Part shown: piece by piece, positions 35,948-45,632 of the stretch
Numbering within the stretch: position 1 is the first letter of the stretch
How the letters are laid out: every line of letters begins with the position of its first letter
Assembly (NCBI RefSeq): GCF_041956535.1
Contig: NW_027192221.1
Span: 62,001 to 126,000 of the forward strand
DNA length: 64,000 nt
Source: Calcarisporiella thermophila CBS 279.70
Lineage: Eukaryota; Calcarisporiellomycota
Reading direction: 5' to 3'
Made by a program: the position numbers and the translations under genes
The notes under the pieces: generated by a model
Seen by the model: the letters and a program-made list of their open reading frames with translations, nothing else
The model's database searches: none
What the model was told of the DNA's origin: nothing

Positions 35948-36205
35948 ATGTCACGCCTTCTAGTTCTGTCTTTTCTATTTTTCTCCATCTTCGCCCTTAC
36001 TTTCTGGCAGGCGGCTGCCGCCCCCGTCCCATTCTCTTCCGGTGAGGGCGAGTCAGTCCTCAGTTTTCCAACACGAAAGAGCGAGTCAGCTGTGTTGAGT
36101 CGCTTCCAGGGCTTGTCCAATGACGAGGAGAAACGGGTGCGTCGTGAGATTCATCGGATATTTGAGGAGAGGCGAAATGTCATGGCGAGTGTACTGGCTG
36201 AGTAA
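35948..36205 (+). CDS. Small secreted protein of unknown function
   Basis: Single exon of 85 residues. A strong signal peptide covers about residues 1-26, ending WQAAAA. The mature part is about 60 residues, without cysteine, ending in a charged helix (NDEEKRVRREIHRIFEERRNV is a 21-residue helix at about 58-78). The lack of Cys sets it apart from most small secreted fungal effectors. A KR pair (KRVRR) could be a Kex2-type processing site, so a peptide precursor is possible. The upstream region has a TATA-like element and CT-rich blocks, and a 12-C run follows 53 bp after the stop, which supports real expression. No family recognised. Confidence 0.6.
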   Translation: MSRLLVLSFLFFSIFALTFWQAAAAPVPFSSGEGESVLSFPTRKSESAVLSRFQGLSNDEEKRVRREIHRIFEERRNVMASVLAE

Positions 36206-36683
36206 TCAGAAAGGACACCCGTTGAAGTCTATTGTTTGTCGGGCCTATGTACCTATTCCCCCCCCCCCCTCCCCCTCATCTTATTGCAATCTCACTCTAT
36301 AGAAAAGATGATGTGTTTAAATCTGAAAACCCTATGAATAAAACAAGTGGCGATGATACAAATCCATACTGATCATTCTGGCATCCCTTCCATTCGTTGA
36401 GCGAGGGCGAGCCCATGAGCTCAATTCAACCTTCTTCATAGGACCTATCCTAATGTTTGTGGCGGCTATCTCATGCCTATCGATGTCTGCAACCCATTTG
36501 CATTGGGAAGGTGATGCGAAAATCCAATCAGAAGTTACCTTGTTGATTTGGTCGCAGGATGAAAATCTTATTTTTCATATCCAAATTTCCCTTTCCTTAG
36601 TTTCAAAAAGAGTCCATTCCCAAACTCCCTGCATACAGCGTCATCCCATTCTGTGTGAGAAACCCACTCATCTCATGTAAATC
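36206..36683 (+). other. 3' flank with C12 run and upstream region of the Mso1-like gene
   Basis: Contains the run of 12 C at 36258-36269 followed by TCCCCC. No separate gene is supported. Confidence 0.45.
36258..36269 (+). repeat. C12 run in 3' flank of the small secreted gene
   Basis: Twelve consecutive C, 53 bp past the stop, then T and five more C. Confidence 0.9.
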
Positions 36684-38196
36684 ATGCCCCAGACTATTGA
36701 CTACCGTGTGTCTAAAGTGGTGGTTCTGTGCAAAGACTGTGGAGAGGATGTGGGTCTTTATCCAGCTCGACATCGTTGCCGCAAGGTGGAACGGCCTCCG
36801 CTGCCGCCCATCCCCGCCCTTCCTCCACAGTATTTGAGCACGCCTTCGCCCTCGCCCTCTCCTTCTCCTTCTCTTTCGCCATCACGATCTGACGCCTCTG
36901 CAAAGCAATCGGATCCTAAGACGGGGACAAGCATGTGGGAGAGATTACGCAAGAATTGGACTGAGGGTGGTGAGCATTGCCTTGTTTATAGAGCCATGTT
37001 TTGAACCAACAATAAATGAACATTTGTTTTGTCAGCAGATTCTAGCACCGCTCAATCGTCAAAATCTGGAACACTTTGGGATAAGCTGCTTTCAGCAACC
37101 GAGATATTGAGTCAGCGCAACGATTGGCCGGGTACAGAACAGAATTATTCTTGGTGGTCTTTCTTGTCGCATTGTGCTAATCATCCGTAATCCTTTTTGA
37201 AATATTTCAGATTCAGACTGTTCTGATCACGAGGGTGAAACCCATGTGTCCCGATGTCTTCGCGAATATTATGAATCCAAGGGTAGGATTCCAGAATGGC
37301 TTCGGGATGAGAAGTCGAAATCGTTTATCAGGGAATCCGTTTCAAAATCGCCATCCCCCACCCAGAATAATCGCACAACAGGCGGTTCGCTCTTTCGAGA
37401 TATTTATGATAATGCTCCGCAGACCGCTAATGAAAGAGAAAGGGAGCGGAAGCCGCGATTGTGGGAGGAGGATGCGCCCTCCGAGCGAACACGGACGAGA
37501 GAGATAGGAAGAGAGAAACACAGGGAACAGGACGCTGTACCAGAGCGTAAACCAAGACTATGGGAAGAGGATGTTCCTCCCGCTTCGCCCTATCGTTCGA
37601 GGGACGAGAGAGATCAGGGAAATCGGATGAAACCGGGACAAAATGAACGGTACAGGGAGAGGGAGCGAATGGAGAGAATACAACGGGATGAATACGAGAG
37701 GAGAGACAGAGGTGAAGGTGATCGGATGGACGGCCGCATGCAGCGCGCAGTTGAGCGGGAAGGTGAGAGAGGAGATAGTGGGAGAGGGAGAGACCAGCGG
37801 CAAGACGCCTACTACCGCCTAACCGGCGAATCGACTCATTCTCTGCACAGCACCGCCTCCACTTCCTCCTCCACCTCATCCTCCCGAGAACGAAGTAGAC
37901 ACCGAGACTATGATCGTGATCGCACCAGAGTGGACCCACGCTATAGGGTCGACCCGGGACCCCACTACGGACATTCGCCTCAACCTCACCCCTCCTATCC
38001 CTATCCCCCCTCACAAACCTCATCTTCCTCTAGAAAACAATATGCGCCGCCTCCCCCTCCTACCGGGTATCACAGAGGTGATTATCCTCCTGGTCCCATG
38101 TCCGAAAGAGAGTCCCCGATGCGAAGTCGAGAACGACGTTCTCCTGACGAATACCCCTCTTACAGACGGCATCCACCGGCAACGCGTGGAATTTAA
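36684..38196 (+). CDS. Mso1-like protein with long Arg/Glu-rich tail
   Basis: Exons 36684-36969, 37039-37131 and 37211-38196 give 454 residues. The N-terminus has CKDCGEDVGLYPARHRC, a Cys/His cluster (C16, C19, H30, C32) that may bind zinc. Two related segments follow: MWERLRKNW and LWDKLLSATEIL. The third exon opens with HVSRCLREYYESKGRIPEWL, which resembles the Sec1-binding region of Mso1 (a THVxRVLRxYY...WL pattern), a factor of exocytic SNARE assembly. The rest is a highly charged tail rich in RE, ER and RD pairs, with the nonamer RKPRLWEED repeated (about 37448 and 37547). It ends in a Ser/Pro/Tyr-rich low-complexity stretch. The Mso1 link is by eye and limited to about 20 residues. Confidence 0.6.
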
Positions 38197-38919
38197 TTTT
38201 TTTTTTCCCCGGAGAATTTCTACGGTTGACTTGCCTTATTGTTTTCTTATTTTTTTACTAACTTTACTAATATTTTCGATCTTTGCTGAACAAATAAATA
38301 TTTGGACTTTAAGGGATCTATTTCCTGCCCTCAGCCCGTCTGATATCTGTACAATCGCGATCCGAAAGATATGAGGGTACATAGAACATTCGAACTTAAT
38401 GACGTAGCTAAGCCCCCCCGCCATGGCAGATTTCTGGATTTGATCGACAAGGAATGTGGATGCAAGTTTAAGGCCCAAATTTTATGCCGAAGTTTTGACC
38501 AATTTTCGGGAACCATCTTTGTTCTTTTAATTTTTAGTTTAGCTTTTGATTGTTCCCTACATTTTTGCTTCTGGTCTCTTTTCGCGGTAGGCCTCTTTTC
38601 TCTCATCTCATTTCATGTAATGTGTTAATTAACCAAGGTAACCATTCTCTTGCCATTGAGCCGTGGAACGAAGCCATTGCGTGCTAATCTTCATTTCGAC
38701 ATTCTTAGGCATTGAACCTATAGTCCTAGTATTGAAAGCAAAAGGTAATGTAATGTTCACATTTGTTTTTTCTTATTCACACGCCTAACCCCGCTCCTCC
38801 TATCCATGCCGACCAGTTTTCTTCAAAGTGCGAATATCCCCTTAAACCCTTAATATACCACCTCTATATCTCGTTGCCCACCTTGGTTCATCTTCACTCG
38901 CCACGAAGATAACCCAAGA
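38197..38919 (+). other. Intergenic region, nothing recognised
   Basis: T-rich 3' flank of the Mso1-like gene, then the promoter of the 3D-domain gene with CT-rich DNA just before 38920. The open frame at 38371-38628 has no domain. Confidence 0.45.
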
Positions 38920-40141
38920 ATGAGCAAAGTGTTCCACATACTCTCTTTAATCTTGTGCTATCTTACACTTGCGCACGCGGTTGCGCGGCCCAGCCCAGCT
39001 CCTGGCGGAGTTGCCACCGCCACCAATTCCCCCTCCCCCACCAAAGATTATGCGCCGGCCGCTGCGGCTGCCGCCGCAAATCCCCCGGCTAGAACCCAAG
39101 ATATTACCGACTCTGGCCTCGCAGCCCTCCATGCGAACGCTTCACCTCCCCGGCTTGCCGCAGTCGCAGCCGTCACCAAAAACGCCCTCCCCATCTTAGC
39201 CACCAATTTGAATTTACTCTCTCCCTTGCCTTCGCTACACCCCACACCTACAGTTCCAAACAATACCCAGGCGAAGCCACCATCGAAGAAGAAGGAGAAG
39301 ATCAAGAAGACCAAGAGTGGGAAGGAGAAAGGAAAGAACGGAAGAGTCCCTGGGTTTAAGCCAGGGAGACTTTTACAGAAGAATGCCGTCTTGTAAGTAG
39401 ATGTGTTCTTAAGTGGGTGTATGGAGAATGGCCCTCTAAACCTCTAAAACCTTTTTCTTCTCTATTGCTCCTCCACTCCTCCTCCTTTTTTCCGCCTCTG
39501 TTCACTTCCCTAGTACATATTATTGGATGGTGCAGGATCAGAAATCGGGCTTTGGTAATCACGGCTCTCGCGGTGGAAAGTTGGTACAGCTCGCCAACTG
39601 TAGCGGGAAAACTATTGCCAGAGTCACCAAAGAGTTTGCCGACGCGCTCACAGTTGAGGGCAGTGGGATTCTAGAAAACGGGCTCCTTGTGAACTCGGCA
39701 GGATGCGAGTGTGGCCGTGACTTCAACTGTTTCAACCTACTGAACAACAGAAAATTCCCCTACGGTCAGTCCAGCATGGGGACTCCACTAAGGCCGTTCA
39801 CCAGTATTGCGGCGAATGACCTCAGGGCAGGAACCAAAATCTACGTGCCTCAAGTCAGGGGATGGAAACTTCCCGGCTCAGACAGGGTGCATAATGTAAG
39901 TTGAGACTATTATTACCGATTGGGCGACCTTGCCTTGACCCCCCTCCCTCCCTCCCTCCCTTTTCTGCAGGGGTGCCTGCTGGTGGATGACAGAAGTACA
40001 AGCTTCAAATCCCATCATATCGACTTCTTTTGCGTAACTGAGGAGAACTACAAACGCCTGGACGAAAAGTACCATGTCACTAAGGTGGACATTTACGAAG
40101 GAGGTAAACCCAGCCCTCATTATGGATTTGATCCGCCCTAA
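38920..40141 (+). CDS. Secreted 3D-domain (double-psi beta-barrel-like) protein
   Basis: Exons 38920-39392, 39514-39895 and 39971-40141 give 341 residues. A signal peptide (1-20, ending LAHA) leads into an Ala/Pro-rich low-complexity region and a Lys-rich block (about 122-150). The folded domain (about 160-335) begins FTYYWMVQDQKSG. It contains PFTSIAANDLRAGTKIYVP, then a Gly-Cys-Leu-Leu-Val-Asp-Asp strand and HHIDFF. That order, SIAxxDLxxGTxxYVP then xxxDDxxxxxxxxHIDFF, is the 3D-domain pattern of bacterial lytic transglycosylase/RlpA-like proteins and uses the Asp residues as catalytic acids. Function here could be wall remodelling. Four Cys may form disulfides. A 14-C run lies 217 bp after the stop. 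Domain assignment is by motif; the polysaccharide target is unknown. Confidence 0.75.
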
Positions 40142-40755
40142 CGAAGCTGAAAACATAACTCTCCTCGTTTATTCTACCTAGGAAACTGCAAACTCCTCGA
40201 CTACACATAATTTCCTCACGGTTCCGCTCTCCTTCTCCATTTCTTCTCTCTATTTTTTTGGATTTTTTTGTTTTTAACCTGATCTTTCCACCATCTCCTT
40301 TCTCCATATCCTGCTGTATATTTTGACATATAAACTGATGCTATTTTTACTCCTCCCTCCCCCCCCCCCCCCTTCTTTCTTAAAACTTTTTATATAGGTT
40401 TCTAGGATAAAAGAGAAAATAAAATTCAAGCCATGTATGCTATATTGATTTTTACTTTTCTTTAACCACTTGTTTCTCCCATCTGTTTAAGGATCGATTA
40501 TTTGTATTTTTTTTTTCCTTGGTTTCCCAATAAATTTCTTCTCTGTACCCGATTACTCCCCTATTTATTCCATTGCCTATCTATGTACAGCCTGTTTGTA
40601 GTGTTGAAACAAACAAATAAGGAAAGAAGAACTAGCAAAAAAGGGAATAGGTGTATCGTTGGATCCGAAATAAACACAATGAAATAAGAAATGATCAATA
40701 TCAACAGTAAGAATATATAACAATGGATAAACAGAAGTTCCCTGTGGCCACCGCC
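40142..40755. other. Convergent 3' flanks, no gene
   Basis: Pyrimidine-rich DNA with the C14 run at 40359-40372 and T-rich stretches on either side. Two 3' regions meet here and nothing else is supported. Confidence 0.5.
40359..40372 (+). repeat. C14 run in 3' flank of the 3D-domain gene
   Basis: Fourteen consecutive C, 217 bp past the stop, after a CTCCCTCC lead-in. Confidence 0.9.
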
Positions 40756-41805
40756 CTAAGACTTTCCCGGCGCGATGTCTCGGGGACCGAATAGTCTAAA
40801 CATCCAATCCGGGTGCATCACTGCAATCACAACGGCGATGACAAGAGCCAACACCATCGAAACCATCGAGGCGACGCGGTTGCATTTTCGCCAACCCGGA
40901 TGCTGGGTTTTCCCCGTGTAGATGCTGCCAATCCACCAGAGAGGAGGGCACACGAATCCACCCACGAAGAGAGCACAGCCCCACGACTCGATCCGCGATT
41001 TGAGATACATCTTGAGGGCGATGGCGGGCCGAAAAGAGGACAGAAAGGGTAGTTGCCTAACTGAAGACTGGGACACGCTACGCGGGAGAAATGGAGAGGA
41101 GTACAAGGCCGTGGGAGTGCTGCTCTCTGACCGCAGCTGGTAGATAAGTTGATATGCATCTAAAAATGGGGAGGGCTCCGAAGTGAGTGGGGGTTGAGCT
41201 ATGCGCTGTGGGGGCTGAATCAAATGCTCGCGAATTGGAGCCAGATGGCCTAGTTTTGGAGGGAGAGGGGGTTTAGGGGGCAACTTCGGTACAGGTGAGG
41301 AAGGTAGCTCTAGGGAGAGATTCGCATTCGAAAAGGCGCATTTGCTATACCCATAAGGTCGCCCCTTATGGACCAATTCTCTCCGCTCCTCCCATGGGCG
41401 CTGTCTGAGTGGTGGCATTTGAGCTTGTGGTGGGAGAGACACGTAGTATGACCAAAAATCGCCCCAACCATCCCGACCGCGAATTGCTTTCTCCTCATCC
41501 TGAACCACGCCCTCGGGTACGGCAAACTCCCCGCTATACGAGGATGCTTCCGATTTGGAGGAGAGAGAAGGCGAAGAGGGAGCGTCGCGAAAGGGTTGGG
41601 TGAGTTGGGTATGGACCTGGGTGGACGACAGATGGTGTCCTGATTTGCGATATGGGGAACGTGGATATGGTAGACGTGGATATGGGTCGCCTTTGGGAGA
41701 TATCAACAATTGGGGACTCGACTGGATACAATTCACATTATAAAAGTCAAAGGATGGACTGGTGGCATCATTGAACATGGGTGGGACCAAGGCTGTCCCG
41801 TGCAT
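40756..41805 (-). CDS. Proline-rich protein with C-terminal two-TM hairpin, unknown function
   Basis: Single exon of 349 residues. The first 230 residues are disordered and rich in Pro and Ser, with repeats of a PPKP type (KLPPKPPLPPKL at about 175-186) that could bind SH3 domains. The end has two hydrophobic helices: GCALFVGGFVCPPLWWIG (about 276-293) and SMVSMVLALVIAVVIAV (about 313-329). They are separated by a short loop with the pattern PGWRKCNR. A similar Cys-Pro-Pro-Trp plus Asn-Arg hairpin module occurs at the C-termini of uncharacterised fungal Ser-rich membrane proteins. The N-terminus is predicted to be cytoplasmic. No enzyme motif is present. Confidence 0.75.
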   Translation of the reverse strand: MHGTALVPPMFNDATSPSFDFYNVNCIQSSPQLLISPKGDPYPRLPYPRSPYRKSGHHLSSTQVHTQLTQPFRDAPSSPSLSSKSEASSYSGEFAVPEGVVQDEEKAIRGRDGWGDFWSYYVSLPPQAQMPPLRQRPWEERRELVHKGRPYGYSKCAFSNANLSLELPSSPVPKLPPKPPLPPKLGHLAPIREHLIQPPQRIAQPPLTSEPSPFLDAYQLIYQLRSESSTPTALYSSPFLPRSVSQSSVRQLPFLSSFRPAIALKMYLKSRIESWGCALFVGGFVCPPLWWIGSIYTGKTQHPGWRKCNRVASMVSMVLALVIAVVIAVMHPDWMFRLFGPRDIAPGKS

Positions 41806-43526
41806 AATTGCTCACAGTTGCTCTTCTGGCTCAGCAATTCAAAAACATAGATCCCACTCTACAATATATTCTCATAAGCGCAGCTAATGACAAGAATTTT
41901 TTCGGGCGGTATAACGACTAAAAAAAAAACACGAAAGAGAGAGAGGAAGAAGAGTAGTGCAATTGGAGCGAATTTGAATGCGGGTGGATTCAATTGTCGC
42001 GAAACGTTATTAAATGATTACAAAGTTTTTTCCAAAAATATCAGATAATAACTTTATGTGAGAAAAAAAAATAGGAGAGTGGATATAATTGTAAAGTAAA
42101 ATAATGAAGGAGGCCTGCAAACAATTAGGACGGGAGAGCTGGAGCGTTCGAGTCAAACGGACCGAGCTTGCGAGAATTCACAACGGATCCATTTTAACGC
42201 GCAAACCAAGTTGCAACTTGCCCATAATTTACCGTATCAAAACGCCAGTGCGGACTGAAGTTTTTGTCACCTCCTTACGACCCACATTACTGTCCCAAAC
42301 CTAAACAGGAAAAGAAAGCGTAATAATATTGCAGATAAATTAGCAAACGATGATGACATAACTATTATTTTCAGGCGCACAAGCCTTGTGGCTATGGCTC
42401 CTCTTAATGTTCTTCAACCTTTCTCATACTCCATACGGGCCATATAGGAGAGAAGGGAAAAATTCATTTGGGCATTTCGGGGCAGGACGTGAGGATCGAA
42501 AATGTAAATTGAGAATACACGAATAAGGTGTCGCCGAGAGCTTGGCGGGGAAGCAATGGCCATATTTCTTGCCACCATCCAAACACTAGTCAACGGAACG
42601 CTATCTAGACCTGCGAACACTCTCAAAATTCAGTCCTTAATCCTCACCTTCATCGCACGATGATTGCCTCATATGCCTCTACGTCATAGCCGGAAAATGA
42701 AGGAATCAAGGCGGGATATCAGAGCACCTGCCAACAACGCCTCATTGTAGAGCTTAAGGCTTAGTGTAGGATGCTGCGTAATGGGCTACTTTTTGAATCA
42801 ATGATTTCGAGTAGACCTACTTCGCTACTCGTCAACGATCTACAATAGGAGGGGGGATAATGTGGTTGAAAGAATTCCTCCTGTGAATATCAAATGTCCA
42901 GCACGTGATTCAATATGCTTTTTTTTTCCCCGGCTATCTCGACGATTTCACGGCCTCCACTCGGTCTCCCGTAAGTATCTGTCCGTTGCATTGTAATGCA
43001 CTTGTTGCCTTAAAAACATTATAGAAACGGGAGCATGCGGAAATAGAGAGAAAAAAGAAGACTTAAGGAGAAAAAAAGACGAGGGAGGTTCGCGCCCCTC
43101 TCCCCTGTATGGGCAGAAAGATAGAAAACTTAATCTACCTTGACTTCCTACGCCCTCTGTCCCCCTTCTAACCCCCCACCCCCTCCCAACTCAGCCATTT
43201 AAATCTTAAAAAACCCAAATTGTTATACTCTCGGCACCACGGGGAATGGGGTTTAACCTTCCATTGAGGCCTATGGCATCAATTGACGAGAAGATACGAG
43301 AAACAAATACAAGACCCATTCCCCGGATGCGGCCATCCGTGCGTTAAGACACTAGAACGTGACAAAACTTAAACTTTTTTTCGTACTGGAAAAGTTGGAG
43401 ATATTCAGAGGAAGTTTATAAAGTGCTCGCTATCTCTCTTCTCCCAACAATAGCAATTTTCATTTCTTCTATTCTTCTTTAACCAAAAGAATATATTAAA
43501 TTCGAATTTCTCTCCAACCATCATTG
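41806..43526. other. Divergent intergenic region, nothing recognised
   Basis: About 1.7 kb between the proline-rich gene (-) and the RRM gene (+). The open frames at 42104-42304 and 42414-42626 have no recognisable domain. The last 150 bp hold a promoter with TATA and CT blocks. No tRNA is evident. Confidence 0.45.
43417..43423 (+). promoter_or_regulatory. Probable TATA box of the RRM gene
   Basis: TATAAAG lies 104 bp before the ATG at 43527 and is followed by a CT-rich tract (43430-43480), a common fungal initiation region. Confidence 0.45.
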
Positions 43527-45632
43527 ATGAAAGAGGTTATGGAGTCAGGCAACGTAGAAAAGGCAGAAGAGGAGGAAGGCGACCTAGTTTTATCTTGCTC
43601 ACAGTTTAACGGCAAGGCCGATTCCGACCATAACTTCTATGAAGAGAGCAGCATGGATCTAGTAAGCTATCCGGCAAAAGTCCTCCCACTCCGTTCGTCA
43701 AGTGCCACCTGTTACAACACACTCGCGAAAAGCGCCTATCTGCACCCCCCTAATCACTCTTGCCCTAGTCTGGTATCTTCGAGAGTCTCCTCAAGGTGTG
43801 GAACATCCGACGCTGAATCGGAGGATCACTTAGACGATCCTGAGGAGGAGGATGCGAAATCAAGTGAAATGCAAATGGGAGGCGACGCAGCCGTTTTGGG
43901 AGCACTGTGGACCAATGTCGATGAGAAAGAGAGAAAGTACGGAGATCCCAAGGCATGTCTGCATGTTGGAAAGTAAGTGATTACCTAATGGTCTCCGCCC
44001 GTGTTAAACTGATTTATCAATCTCACATCAATAGCCTTCCGATTAATATGAAGGAGGAAGAGCTCAGAGACCAACTGGGATATCTATTCGAAAAGTATGG
44101 GCCTCTCCTCCATGAGATCAAAATATCCTACGATATCAACAGGCTTCCCACTGCATTTGTACAATTTCAGGTATTTTGATTTAACCGCGTTGTAGATATC
44201 CTTGATAAATTGGCCTCACCCTATGTGCTGGTTGACAGCATTTCCGTGATGCACAGGCAGTCATTGAGGCAAGCAACCTGTCCATTGGCGGACGTCGGCC
44301 GCGCATTAGGGAAGCGCATTGTAACCGCTGCTGGATCATTGCGGGAGTTCCAAAGGAGTTCGACGAAGAGGTTAGTGGAAAAGCTTTAGTTAAGGGGTGA
44401 ACCGGTCAGAACGATCTCTTGCAAAATTAGGATTTCCGCGAAATGTTCACGTGCTACGACCACATCGAAGACATCCGAGTCTTATGCAACTCGCAGACGG
44501 GAGAGAGAAAGGGGGCGATAGCGGTCATCTTCGAGCACTATGAAGACGCAAATGCCCACTTGCCTGTAACCCCACTCCCGCTTTCTTTATCGTGCTCGCA
44601 AGATGAAGTTTAGTAATAGGAAATCCATATGTGATAGGGCCTACGCAGAGATTTCCCCAACTGGAGAATCAAGAAGGTTTCCCTCGAGGATGCGCTTGAG
44701 TTCGGGAAGCCCATATACAGAGATACAGGGGTGTTTGTACGATTCATCACAAATCCTACCGTGGGGATTGAAGAGGCTCTTCGGAAACAGTGTGAGCTGT
44801 TCGGAAATATTGTCAACATAGAAATAGTACGGGGAAGTGGATATGGTATGTTGAGATGTCTCTGCACTTGTTTGCCTTGGGCTGAATCTAAGTCGCGGAC
44901 ATGCATCATTAGACCGTGGTGCATATGCAATTGTGGTTTATGGAGAAGCAGAAGCAGCCAAAAATGCCCAAGTTATCATGGTAAATAGGCTCTGAATCCT
45001 GCCGAAACAATATCCTGTACCTGACCTGAGCTTCTTTCAAGGATAATACTACTCTGCTTGATACTCATATCCGAGTGGATCCTCTCGAAACCAATGAGTT
45101 CAGCTATCCTTTCAAGCATAAACGGCTTCCTGACCCTAATCCTCCGAGCACTTCAGATTTCCCACCTACAAGCACGCCGTCATCTCAGGAATCCAGTTGC
45201 CACCAGCGAGTCCAGCAAGGACTAGTGCTAACGGAACAATTCTCCAACCTTGTTATTCCCTTTTTTCATTTTCTACCGGCACAATTCTCCAATATGAACC
45301 TACAACAACATCCTCACTTGCATCTACAACCCCCATCCTACAATAGGTATGCCTTTCCCCGATCAGAATTCCAGCTCTCGAACACTGCTCCCTGGACATG
45401 GGAATCTTTCTCCTGGCTTGTGCCTCAACATCCTTCCAGCCACTTATCGGCTTACGATGCTGTCAGGATGAACCCAGCGTCTCTTGTTGGCCTCACCGAA
45501 CATCCATATCCACCAGCACAGCCTCCTATGATGATGCCGGCCTATTGTTCTGCTCTAAATTGGATCAAATCTCACAGAAGGAGATTCCATCGGCGCAAGA
45601 GCTATAGTAATAACATTCATCTACAGCCCTAG
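43527..45632 (+). CDS. RNA-binding protein with three RRM domains
   Basis: Seven exons (43527-43972, 44035-44170, 44239-44370, 44431-44565, 44638-44845, 44913-44980, 45042-45632) give 571 residues. After an acidic Ser-rich N-terminus, RRM1 (about 145-225) starts CLHVGNLPINMKEEEL and has LPTAFVQF as RNP1. RRM2 (about 240-285) starts CWIIAGVPKEFDEEDF and has KGAIAVIF. RRM3 (about 310-380) has GVFVRFITNPTVGIEEAL and then GAYAIVVYGEAEAAKNA. RNP motifs are divergent, lacking some aromatic residues, so RNA affinity may be low. The C-terminal 190 residues are rich in Pro, His and Gln. The role may be mRNA binding in the cytoplasm; no orthologue is recognised. The first in-frame ATG is at 43527; the preceding codon is TTG. 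Confidence 0.82.

Noticed and set aside
42104-42304. T-loop-like GTTCGAGTC, checked as a tRNA gene
   Set aside because: No matching acceptor, D or anticodon arms around it.
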